From positions 7,812,001 through 7,876,000 of the forward strand of contig CP109468.1 of NCBI GenBank assembly GCA_036227345.1: a DNA stretch of 64,000 nt, written 5' to 3'. This document shows, piece by piece, positions 35,804 to 44,099 of the stretch. Position 1 is the first letter of the stretch, and each line of letters starts with the position of its first letter. The stretch comes from Streptomyces sp. NBC_01463 (GTDB taxonomy: Bacteria > Actinomycetota > Actinomycetes > Streptomycetales > Streptomycetaceae). Under the pieces are notes generated by a model. It made no database searches. It was given only the letters and a program-made list of their open reading frames with translations, and was not told the origin of the DNA. Position numbers and translations under genes: made by a program.

Positions 35804-37576
35804 TCAGGAGGAGGGCGACCGGTCGCCGTGCCAGGAGCGCCAGAGCGCGGCGTAGGCCCCGTCGGCCGCCACGAGTTCGTCGTGCGTGCCGAGCTCGGTG
35901 ATCCGGCCGTCCTCCATCACGGCCACCCGGTCCGCGTCGTGCGCCGTCTGCAGCCGGTGCGCGATGGCGATGACGGTCCGGCCCGCGAGGACGGCGGCCA
36001 GTGCCCGTTCCGTGTGCCGGGCCGTCCTCGGGTCCAGCAGCGCCGTGGCCTCGTCGAGGATCAGCGTGTGCGGGTCGGCCAGCACCACGCGGGCCAGGGC
36101 GAGCTGCTGGGCCCGGGCGCCGTCCGGCCGGTGCCCCGCGTGCCCCAGGTCGGTGTCCAGGCCGTCGGGCAGTTCGTCCGCCCACTCGGCGCCGACCGCG
36201 GCGAGCGCGGCGCGCAGTTCGGCGTCGGTCGCGGACTCCGAGGCCATCCGCAGGTTGTCCCGGACCGTGCCCTGGAAGACGTGGTGTTCCTGGGTGACGA
36301 GGACGACATGCCGGCGCAGCCGGTCCGCGTCCAGGGCGGCGACAGGCACCCGCCCCACCGTCACCGAGCCGGTGCGCGGGGCGTCGATGCCCGCCAGCAG
36401 CCGGCCCAGGGTGGTCTTGCCCGCGCCGGAGGGGCCGACGATCACCAGCCGCTCGCCCGGACGGACCGTCAGGTCGACCTCGTGCAGGACATCGTCCCCG
36501 TCCTCGTACGCGTAGGACACACCGGCCACCTCGATCCGGTCGCCGTCCGGAGCGGGGGAGGAGACCGGTGCTGCCTGTGCGGCCGGTGCCAGACCCTCGA
36601 CCCTGGCGAACGACGCGCTGCTGCTCTGCACCTGCTCCAGACGCTGCAGGATGCTGTCCAGCGGCTGCGAGAGCTGCCGCAGATACAGGGCCGACGCGAC
36701 CACGGCGCCCAGGCTCATCGCGCCCTGGTCGTGCAGGACGCCACCGAGCAGCAGGACGCCGGCCACCGGGATGACATAGGAGACGTCCACGGCCGGGAAG
36801 AGGACACTGCGCAGGAACAGCGTCCGGGTGCGGGTGGACCAGCACCTGTCGATCTCGTCCTGGCAGGCCTCGATGCGCCGCTGCCGCAGCCCGAGGGCCT
36901 CGACGGTCCGGGCGCCGGCGGCGGTGGCCGCCAGCTGCTCCGCGAGCGCCGAATTGGCCGCACCCTCCGCGAGGTACGCGGTGAGCGCCCGGCGCAGGTA
37001 CCAGCGGGAGGCGAACCAGATGCCGGACAGTCCCAGTACGCCGCACACACCGAGCAGCGGGTCGAGCGCGAAGACCGCCCCCAGGATGAACAGCGCCTGC
37101 ACGGCGGCGATGAGGACCTCGGGACCCGCGTCCCGGAGCGTGGCACCGACCGTGGCGACATCCGTCGTGCCGCGGGTCATCAGGTCACCCGTGCCCGCCC
37201 GTTCGACGGCCGCGGCGGGCAGCGCGAGCGCCCGGTCGGTGAACTGCTCGCGGATCCTGGCCAGGGTCCGCTCGCCGAAACGGTGCCCCAGACAGGCGGC
37301 CCAGCGGACCAGGAGGAGCTGTGCCAGCGCGAAGACGAGGACGGCGAGCGCGAGGCGGTCCACCGCGGCCACGCCGCTGCCCGCCCTGACCTCGTCGATG
37401 ATGCGGCCCAGGAGCCACGGGCCGACGAGCCCGGCGGCCGCGGCCAGGGCGTTGAGGGCGATCACGGCGGCGAAGGCGCGCCCGTCCAGCCGGATCAGGC
37501 GGAAGGCCGCCCGGCGCACCATGGCCGGTTCGGCGACGGGCAGAGCACGCGACCGGGGCGGGGATGCGGCGGTCAT
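35804..37576 (-). CDS. ABC exporter half (pair 1, subunit with intact Walker A and degenerate signature)
   Basis: 590 residues: N-terminal six-helix transmembrane domain (to about residue 320) fused to an ATPase domain. Walker A IVGPSGAGKTTLGRLLAG and Walker B LILDEATALLDP are intact, with H-loop IAIAHRLQ. The signature LSGGQ is replaced by GHRPDGARAQQ. Start ATG 37576 overlaps the stop of the upstream subunit by 4 bp (ATGA) and follows CGGGAG. With that subunit it should form a heterodimeric exporter with one consensus ATP site. The substrate is unknown; these pairs often export peptides or drugs. Confidence 0.9.
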   Translation of the reverse strand: MTAASPPRSRALPVAEPAMVRRAAFRLIRLDGRAFAAVIALNALAAAAGLVGPWLLGRIIDEVRAGSGVAAVDRLALAVLVFALAQLLLVRWAACLGHRFGERTLARIREQFTDRALALPAAAVERAGTGDLMTRGTTDVATVGATLRDAGPEVLIAAVQALFILGAVFALDPLLGVCGVLGLSGIWFASRWYLRRALTAYLAEGAANSALAEQLAATAAGARTVEALGLRQRRIEACQDEIDRCWSTRTRTLFLRSVLFPAVDVSYVIPVAGVLLLGGVLHDQGAMSLGAVVASALYLRQLSQPLDSILQRLEQVQSSSASFARVEGLAPAAQAAPVSSPAPDGDRIEVAGVSYAYEDGDDVLHEVDLTVRPGERLVIVGPSGAGKTTLGRLLAGIDAPRTGSVTVGRVPVAALDADRLRRHVVLVTQEHHVFQGTVRDNLRMASESATDAELRAALAAVGAEWADELPDGLDTDLGHAGHRPDGARAQQLALARVVLADPHTLILDEATALLDPRTARHTERALAAVLAGRTVIAIAHRLQTAHDADRVAVMEDGRITELGTHDELVAADGAYAALWRSWHGDRSPSS

Positions 37577-39342
37577 CGGACGGGCTCCCGGCACGGCGGG
37601 ACGGTATCTCCGCCCGTGCGGTCCCGGTCCTCGTCGTCCAGGCCGCGGGACACCAGCAGGCGGTAGCCACTGTTCCGGTCCAGCAGCTCACGATGGCTTC
37701 CGGCGTCCGCGACCGAGCCGTCGACCAGGTAGTACACGGTGTCCGCCCGATCGAGCAGGAGCGGCGAGGTGCTGGTGACGACCGTGGTGCGGCCGGACCG
37801 TGCGGCACGCAGCCGGGCCGCCATGGCCGCCTCGGTGTGCGCGTCGACCGCCGATGTCGGCTCCGCCGCCAGGAGCACCTCGGGATCGGCCAGCAGGGCC
37901 CGGGCCATGCGGACGCGCTGGCGCTGCCCTCCGGAGAGGTTGCGGCCCTGCGCGTCGACGGGCGAGTCGAGGCCGTCCGGCAGTCCGCGGACGATGTCGA
38001 GCGCCATGGCCGCGTGGAGGCCACGGCCGATGGCCGCCTCGTCCGGGTTCCCGGCGCCGCGGACCACCTCCCGCAGCGGGCCGGCGAACAGATCGGCCTC
38101 GTTGTCCGCCACGAGTATGCGCCGTCGCACCTGGGTCAGGTCGATCCGGTCGAGGCGGACGGTGCCCCAGGTCGCGGCCGACGGGGTGAACCGCCCGAGC
38201 CGGTCGAGCACCGCCGCGGACTCCGAAGGCCGCCCACTGACCAGCGCGGTCAGCACACCGGGCGCCACCTCGACACCGGACGCCGGATCGTGGAGCGCGG
38301 ACGCGGGTCCGGGCCCGTCCGAAGCCGGCTCGCCGCCGGTGGAATCGGGCTCCAGGGCCAGGAAACGTACGACCCTGCGGGCCGCGACCAGCCCGCGGCC
38401 GATGTCGTAACCGCCCTCGATGAAGGACGAGACGGGCACGACGAGGACCGCGGCGTAGCCGTAGACCGCGACGAGTTCGCCGACCGTGAGCGTCCCCTGA
38501 GCGGCCATCCGGGCCGCAAGCCAGGTGACGGCCCCCAGGAACAGGGTGGGCAGGCCGACGCCGAGCGCCTGGATCCAGCTGGTCACCGCGCCGACGCGGT
38601 ACCCCTCCGCCCGCAGCTCCCGCGAGCCCTCCCGGTAGCGCTGTGCGTACGCCTCCTTGCCGCCGATGCCGTTGAGCACCCGCAGACCACTGGCGATGTC
38701 CTCGAACCGGGAGGCGAGCCGGCCCTGTTGCTCCCGGTACTCCGCCTCGACCCCCTGGAGCCGCCCCAGCAACGGGCCGACCAGCACGGCGAGCAGCGGC
38801 ACGCCGGCCAGGACCACCGCCGCGAGCACCACTGAGACGTTCAGCAGCAGAGCGGCCACGACGGCGCAGGCGAGGACCGCGCCGACCCCGGGCCCGGTGA
38901 CGGTCAGCGTATTGGCGATCATGGCGACGTCGCGGAAGCCGATCGTGACCACTTCGCCGGCCGTGACCCGGCGCGGGAGCGCCGCGCCCAGCCCCGTCGC
39001 GTGCCCGACCACCACCTGCACCGAACGGAAGGCGGCGTCCAGCCGCACCCTCGTCATCGTGCGGTGCCGCATGATGGACAGCCACGCGTTCAGCACACCC
39101 ACACCCAGCAGCGCCGCGATCCAGCCGGCCAGGGCGGACTCCCGCCCCTGCTCCAGCCCGTCGTCGATGGCGCGCGACAACAGGTAGGGCGGCAGCGTCA
39201 GACAGACCATCCAGGCGCTGCCGAGCAGGGCACCGGCGGCGATCCGGCGACGCTGGCAGTTGATCAGCCACCAGATGTACCGTGCGGGGCCGCGACAGTC
39301 CGGGGCCCCTGGATCCACGCCGATGGATGTCATGTACAGCAT
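37573..39342 (-). CDS. ABC exporter half (pair 1, subunit with degenerate Walker A and B)
   Basis: 589 residues: N-terminal transmembrane domain with six helices, then an ATPase domain. The signature NLSGGQRQRVRMARALL is intact, but Walker A is lost (ALVSGRPSESAAVLDR in place of GxxGxGKS) and Walker B reads VLLAAEPTSAVD, with Ala instead of the conserved Asp. H-loop is also altered (VTSTSPLLL). This subunit can supply only the signature half of the consensus site. The ATG at 39342 with AAGGCGG upstream is chosen; ATG 39333 is a close alternative. First of the pair-1 genes, 55 bp after pair 2. Confidence 0.88.
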   Translation of the reverse strand: MLYMTSIGVDPGAPDCRGPARYIWWLINCQRRRIAAGALLGSAWMVCLTLPPYLLSRAIDDGLEQGRESALAGWIAALLGVGVLNAWLSIMRHRTMTRVRLDAAFRSVQVVVGHATGLGAALPRRVTAGEVVTIGFRDVAMIANTLTVTGPGVGAVLACAVVAALLLNVSVVLAAVVLAGVPLLAVLVGPLLGRLQGVEAEYREQQGRLASRFEDIASGLRVLNGIGGKEAYAQRYREGSRELRAEGYRVGAVTSWIQALGVGLPTLFLGAVTWLAARMAAQGTLTVGELVAVYGYAAVLVVPVSSFIEGGYDIGRGLVAARRVVRFLALEPDSTGGEPASDGPGPASALHDPASGVEVAPGVLTALVSGRPSESAAVLDRLGRFTPSAATWGTVRLDRIDLTQVRRRILVADNEADLFAGPLREVVRGAGNPDEAAIGRGLHAAMALDIVRGLPDGLDSPVDAQGRNLSGGQRQRVRMARALLADPEVLLAAEPTSAVDAHTEAAMAARLRAARSGRTTVVTSTSPLLLDRADTVYYLVDGSVADAGSHRELLDRNSGYRLLVSRGLDDEDRDRTGGDTVPPCREPVR

Positions 39343-39397
39343 CCTAGTGACCGCCTTTCGGCGAGGACGCGGGGAGCCCCGGACCCGTTCGCCGCGG

Positions 39398-41179
39398 TCA
39401 GCCGTGCCAGGACCGCCACAGCGCCGCGTACGCGCCGTCCGCCGCCACCAGCTCGTCATGGCTGCCCAGTTCGCTGATCCGGCCCTGCTCGACGACCGCG
39501 ATCACATCCGCGTCGTGCGCCGTGTGCAGCCGGTGGGCGATCGCGACGACCGTACGGCCGTCCAGCACCCGGGCCAGCGAACGCTCCAGATGACGGGCCG
39601 CGCGCGGGTCGAGCAGCGAAGTCGCCTCGTCCAGCACCAGCGTGTGCGGATCGGCCAGCACCAGCCGGGCCAGCGCGATCTGCTGGGCCTGTGCCGGAGT
39701 GAGCGCCAGACCGCCCGAACCGACCTCGGAGTCGAGCCCCTCGTCGAGAGCGCCCGCCCAGCCGCCCGCGTCGACCGCGGCCAGCGAGGCCCACAACTCC
39801 GCGTCCTCGGCGCCGGTCCGGGCCAGCAGCAGATTGTCCCGAAGCGACCCGACGAACACATGGTGCTCCTGGTTGACCAGGGCCACATGCGTACGGACCC
39901 GCTCCGCCGTCATCTGCGACAACTGAGCCCCGCCCAACGTCACTTCACCGGTCCGCGGCGCGTAGATCCCGGCCAGCAGCCGGCCCAGCGTGGACTTGCC
40001 CGCGCCGGACGGACCGACCAGCGCCAGACGCGTACCGGGCGCGACATCCAGCGACACCCTGTGCAGCACGTCGAGACCGGCGCGGTAGCCGAAGTGCACC
40101 TCGTCCGCGCGCACATCACGGCCGTCCGGGGTCACCCCCGAGTCACCCGCGTCCGGCTCGATCTCACGGACCCCCACGAGGCGGGCCAGCGACACCTGGG
40201 CCACCTGCAGCTCGTCGTACCAGCGCAGGATCAGGTTGATCGGATCCACCATCATCTGCGCCAGCAGCGCACCCGTCGTCAGCTGGCCGACGGTCAGCCA
40301 GCCCTCGATGACGAACCAGCCGCCGAGCATCAGCACCGCGCCCAGAATCGTCACGTACGTGACGTTGATGACGGGGAAGAGCACCGACCGCAGGAACAGC
40401 GTGTACCGCTCCCAGGCCGTCCACTCCTTGATCCGCCGGTCCGACAGGGCGACCCGGCGGGCACCCAGCCGGTGCGCCTCCACGGTCCGTCCGGCGTCCA
40501 CGGTCTCCGCGAGCATCGCCGCGACCGCCGCGTAACCGGCCGCCTCCGAGCGGTACGCCGACGGCGCCCGGCGGAAGTACCAGCGGCAGCCGATGATCAG
40601 CACCGGCAGCGCGACGAGCGCCGAGAGCGCCAGCGGGGGAGCGGTGACCGCCAGCGCGGCGAGCAGCAGACCCGCCCACACCACACCGATGGCCAGCTGC
40701 GGCACCGCCTCGCGCATGGCGTTGGCGAGCCGGTCGATGTCCGTGGTGATCCGGGACAGCAGATCACCCGTCCCGGCCCGCTCCAGCACACCCGGGGGCA
40801 GCCGGACCGACCGCACGAGGAAGTCCTCGCGCAGATCCGCCAGCATCTCCTCGCCCAGCATCGCGCTGCGCAGCCGCATCATCCGGGTGACCACCGTCTG
40901 GATGGCCAGCGCCACCGCGAACACCACGGCGGTGCGCTCCAGATGGAGATCGGTGACGTCGTCGGACAGGTCCTCGACCAGCCCGCCCAGCAGATACGGG
41001 CCGACGATCGACGCGATCACCGCGACGGTGTTGAGCAGCGTGACCACGACGAACGGCCGCCGGTGGCGCCGCATCAGCTCCCGGACATAGGTGCGGACGG
41101 TCGCGGGGGTGCCGACCGGCAGGGTCGTCGCCGACTCCGGGGCGGCCGGGTCGTACGCCGGTGGTGCGACGCCGATCAT
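39398..41179 (-). CDS. ABC exporter half (pair 2, intact Walker A, degenerate signature)
   Basis: 593 residues with the same layout as the 35804-37576 protein: six-helix domain, then ATPase domain with Walker A LVGPSGAGKSTLGRLLAG, Q-loop NQEHHVFVGSLRDNLL, Walker B TLVLDEATSLLDP and H-loop IAIAHRLH. The signature is degenerate: GLALTPAQAQQ instead of LSGGQ. The two proteins share long stretches, including the C-terminus DELVAADGAYAALWRSWHG, so the pairs arose by duplication. ATG 41179 overlaps the upstream stop by 4 bp (ATGA). Confidence 0.9.
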   Translation of the reverse strand: MIGVAPPAYDPAAPESATTLPVGTPATVRTYVRELMRRHRRPFVVVTLLNTVAVIASIVGPYLLGGLVEDLSDDVTDLHLERTAVVFAVALAIQTVVTRMMRLRSAMLGEEMLADLREDFLVRSVRLPPGVLERAGTGDLLSRITTDIDRLANAMREAVPQLAIGVVWAGLLLAALAVTAPPLALSALVALPVLIIGCRWYFRRAPSAYRSEAAGYAAVAAMLAETVDAGRTVEAHRLGARRVALSDRRIKEWTAWERYTLFLRSVLFPVINVTYVTILGAVLMLGGWFVIEGWLTVGQLTTGALLAQMMVDPINLILRWYDELQVAQVSLARLVGVREIEPDAGDSGVTPDGRDVRADEVHFGYRAGLDVLHRVSLDVAPGTRLALVGPSGAGKSTLGRLLAGIYAPRTGEVTLGGAQLSQMTAERVRTHVALVNQEHHVFVGSLRDNLLLARTGAEDAELWASLAAVDAGGWAGALDEGLDSEVGSGGLALTPAQAQQIALARLVLADPHTLVLDEATSLLDPRAARHLERSLARVLDGRTVVAIAHRLHTAHDADVIAVVEQGRISELGSHDELVAADGAYAALWRSWHG

Positions 41180-43092
41180 GCCCTCTCCTCGATTCCCTCG
41201 ATCGTGCCGATCATGGCGGTGCCCGCCGTGTCCGACGTGTCTGATGTGCCTGGTGGGTCTTCGGTTTCCGCGAGGTCCGGCACTGCGTCCGGCGCGGAGG
41301 CGGCCGCGATCTCGTCGTCGGTCTCACGGGTGACGACCGCCCGGTAGCGCGGCTCGTCGCGCAGCAGCTCGCGGTGCGTGCCGACCGCCACCACGGTGCC
41401 GTCGTGGACCAGCGCCACCCGGTCCGCCAGGTCGAGCAGCAACGGCGACGAGGCGAAGGCCACCGTCGTGCGGTCCTTGCGCAGCGCCTTGATGCCCTCG
41501 GCGACACGCGCCTCCGTGTGCGAGTCGACCGCGGACGTCGGCTCGTCCAGCACCAGGGCCTCCGGGTCGGTCACCAGCGACCGGGCCAGGGCGAGCCGCT
41601 GACGCTGGCCGCCCGAGAGCGACCGGCCGCGTTCGGTGATCCGGGTGCTCATCGGGTCGCCGTCGGAGCCGACGGACGCCTGCGCCAGCGCGTCCAGGAC
41701 ATCACCGCACTGTGCGGCCGCCAGTGCGTCCACGGCGGCCACCCGGCCGGACGACGGCACGTCGAGGAGCTCGCGCAGCGTGCCGGACAGCAGCACCGGA
41801 TCCTTGTCCTGGACCAGCACGGCGGTCCGCGCCGCGTCGAGTTCCAGTTCGTCCAGGGGTACTCCCCCGAGCAGGACCGACGGCAGCGCGGGGGTCTCGG
41901 TGTCCTCGGCGCCCTCGCTCTCGTCGCCCCGTGCCACGGCCGGCTGGGCGTGACCGCCGAGCCGGTCGGCGAGCCGGCCCGCCTCGTCCGGATCGCCGCA
42001 CACCACCGCGGTGAACAGCCCCTCCGGGGCCATCAGACCGGTGGCCGGGTCGTAGAGATCACCGGCCGCCACGGCGTCGACCGTGGACGGCCGGGCGACC
42101 CGGTTCAGCGCGAGCACCCGGACCGCGCGCTGGGCGGACGGCCGGGAGAAGGAGTACGCCATGGCGATCTCCTCGAAGTGCCGCAACGGCAGCAGCATCA
42201 GCGTCGCCGCGCTGTACACCGTCACGAGCTGACCGACGCCGATCCGCCCGTCCCGGGCCAGCACGGCCCCGTAGGTGACCAGCGAGATCAGCAGCACGCC
42301 CGGCAGCAGCACCTGGATCGCCGAGATCAGCGACCACATCCGCGCGCTGCGCACGGCGGCCTCGCGGACCTCCTGCGAGGCCCGCCGGTAGCGGCCGAGG
42401 AACAGCTCCTCGCCGCCGATACCGCGCAGCACACGCAGCCCGGCCACGGTGTCCGACGCCAGCTCGGTGGCCTTGCCGGCCTTCTCGCGCTGGAGGTCGG
42501 CGCGGCGGGTGGCGCGGGGGAGCAACGGCAGTACGGCCAGGGCGAGCAGCGGCATGGAGAGCGCCACGAGCACGCCCAGCGAGGGCAGGTAGAGGACGAG
42601 CCCGACACAGATGATGACGAGGGCCGCGGCGGCGGCGGCGAAGCGCGAGAGCGCCTCGACGAACCAGCCGATCTTCTCGACGTCCCCGGTGGACACCGCC
42701 ACGACCTCCCCCGCGGCGACCCGGCGGGTCAGCGCCGAGCCCAGCTCGGCGGTCTTGCGGGCCAGCAGCTGCTGGACCCGGGCGGCGGCGGTGATCCAGT
42801 TGGTGACGGCCGTCCGGTGGAGCATGGTGTCGCCCACCGCGATCAGCACGCCGAGGACCGCGAGCATGCCGCCGGCCAGCGCGAGACGCCCCCCGGACCG
42901 GTCGACGACCGACTGGACGGCGAAGCCGACGGCCAGCGGCAGCGACGCGATGGAGCACTGCTGGAGCAGACCCCAGGACATGGACTTGAGCTGTCCGCGG
43001 ATCTGGCTGCGGCCGAGCCAGATCAGGAAGCGAGGACCCGACCGGACATCGGGATCGCCGGGATCCGAGTACGGAAGATCGCGAATGTGCAT
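41176..43092 (-). CDS. ABC exporter half (pair 2, degenerate Walker A, intact signature)
   Basis: 638 residues. N-terminal six-helix domain, then an ATPase domain in which Walker A is degenerate (TAVVCGDPDEAGRLADR), the signature SLSGGQRQRLALARSL and Walker B ALVLDEPTSAVD are intact, and the H-loop is changed (AFASSPLLL). Same asymmetry as pair 1, but here the Walker B Asp is kept. An extra acidic insertion (GDESEGAEDTETPALP) lies in the ATPase domain, and a 35-residue acidic/Ser-Thr tail follows it. ATG at 43092 (MHIRDLPYSD) is chosen; upstream in-frame sequence to 43290 is Arg-rich and lacks a ribosome site. Confidence 0.86.
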   Translation of the reverse strand: MHIRDLPYSDPGDPDVRSGPRFLIWLGRSQIRGQLKSMSWGLLQQCSIASLPLAVGFAVQSVVDRSGGRLALAGGMLAVLGVLIAVGDTMLHRTAVTNWITAAARVQQLLARKTAELGSALTRRVAAGEVVAVSTGDVEKIGWFVEALSRFAAAAAALVIICVGLVLYLPSLGVLVALSMPLLALAVLPLLPRATRRADLQREKAGKATELASDTVAGLRVLRGIGGEELFLGRYRRASQEVREAAVRSARMWSLISAIQVLLPGVLLISLVTYGAVLARDGRIGVGQLVTVYSAATLMLLPLRHFEEIAMAYSFSRPSAQRAVRVLALNRVARPSTVDAVAAGDLYDPATGLMAPEGLFTAVVCGDPDEAGRLADRLGGHAQPAVARGDESEGAEDTETPALPSVLLGGVPLDELELDAARTAVLVQDKDPVLLSGTLRELLDVPSSGRVAAVDALAAAQCGDVLDALAQASVGSDGDPMSTRITERGRSLSGGQRQRLALARSLVTDPEALVLDEPTSAVDSHTEARVAEGIKALRKDRTTVAFASSPLLLDLADRVALVHDGTVVAVGTHRELLRDEPRYRAVVTRETDDEIAAASAPDAVPDLAETEDPPGTSDTSDTAGTAMIGTIEGIEERA

Positions 43093-43317
43093 GATGTCCC
43101 AAAGATCGGAAGGAGCCGAGATCCGCGGGCGGATCTCCAGAAAACACGTGGGGGAGGCGTGTGGGGGGACCAAACCGTCCAAGCCTCGCCCCCCGCCGTG
43201 GCCGAGGCAAACCCTTTTACCGGCCGAAGCCGGGGGCCGGGCGGGAGCGCTGCCCCTACGGCGCCGGCGGGGTAAAGATTGGGCACGCATTCACCGGACC
43301 ACGCGGGCCCGGGCGGC

Positions 43318-43339
43318 CTCGCACCCCGCGGGGTGCGAG
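43318..43339. promoter_or_regulatory. 22-bp perfect palindrome ahead of the L,D-transpeptidase-like gene
   Basis: CTCGCACCCCG followed directly by CGGGGTGCGAG, a perfect dyad with no loop, ending 9 bp before the start codon at 43349. A GAGCAT -10-like box (43337-43342) overlaps its right end and is followed 6 nt later by the ATG, so a protein bound here would block a leaderless promoter. It is too compact to be a typical terminator, since no loop exists. Confidence 0.55.
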
Positions 43340-43348
43340 CATGGACGG

Positions 43349-44089
43349 ATGCATATAGCCGGTGCGGTACGAGTGGTGGTCTCGGCGGCCGCCTGTGGTG
43401 TCCTGCTCACGACCCTGACGTCGTGCGGCGACGGACAGGACACGAAGAAGAGCGGCACGCCGTCGGCCGGCGCCCGGAAGGACGCCGACAAGGAGCAGAC
43501 GACCGACCTCAAGCGCATCCCGGACGTGGGTGACCGCCTGGAGGCGCAGATCCCGGACGACTCCCGCCAGGTCGTCGCCGTGTACGGCGCGGGCAAGAAC
43601 TCCGCGGACTCCACGGTCGTGCTCTACACCCGGACCGGATCCACCTGGGACAAGGCGGCGGACTGGAAGGCCCACAACGGCCGCAAGGGCTGGACCGCCG
43701 ACCACCACGAGGACGACAAGCGCTCCCCGGTCGGCGTCTTCACCCTCACCGACGCGGGCGGCGCCCTGCCCGACCCGGGCGCCCACCTCCCGTACAGCGA
43801 GTCGGCCGCCATCCAGGCCCCGCGCTACTGGGCGAAGCCCTACTGGCACGACTTCGACTACGTCATCGCCATCGACTACAACCGGGTCAAGGGCACCGCC
43901 CCCAACGACCCGACGCGCCCCCAGGGCCAGTCGAAGGGCGGCAGCATCTGGCTCCACATGGACCACGGCAGCGGCACCTCGGCCTGTGTGAGCCTGCCGA
44001 AGGCGGCCATGGTGAAGCTGCTGCGCACCCTGGACCCGAAGCAGAACCCGGTCGTGGTGATGGGTGACCGGGCGAGTCTCCGGGCCTGA
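43349..44089 (+). CDS. L,D-transpeptidase-like (YkuD-type) lipoprotein
   Basis: 246 residues. The N-terminus is a lipoprotein signal: HIAGAVRVVVSAAACGVLLTTLTSC, lipobox LTSC with lipidated Cys near residue 26. A charged linker follows, then a YkuD-like domain with SPVGVFTLTDAGG, a conserved His in IWLHMDHGSGTSACVSLP, and the catalytic Cys in that same segment (TSACVS, where classic enzymes have S.GC). Predicted role: cell-wall cross-linking or lipoprotein attachment outside the membrane. ATG at 43349 likely starts a leaderless mRNA (GAGCAT 6 nt upstream). Convergent with the dehydrogenase gene, 10 bp apart. Confidence 0.85.
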   Translation: MHIAGAVRVVVSAAACGVLLTTLTSCGDGQDTKKSGTPSAGARKDADKEQTTDLKRIPDVGDRLEAQIPDDSRQVVAVYGAGKNSADSTVVLYTRTGSTWDKAADWKAHNGRKGWTADHHEDDKRSPVGVFTLTDAGGALPDPGAHLPYSESAAIQAPRYWAKPYWHDFDYVIAIDYNRVKGTAPNDPTRPQGQSKGGSIWLHMDHGSGTSACVSLPKAAMVKLLRTLDPKQNPVVVMGDRASLRA

Positions 44090-44099
44090 CGGGCCGTCC

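Noticed and set aside
43093..43290. Arg-rich N-terminal extension of the pair-2 ABC subunit
   Set aside because: No ribosome site, low-complexity composition, and the region holds the upstream promoter area of the divergent lipoprotein gene.
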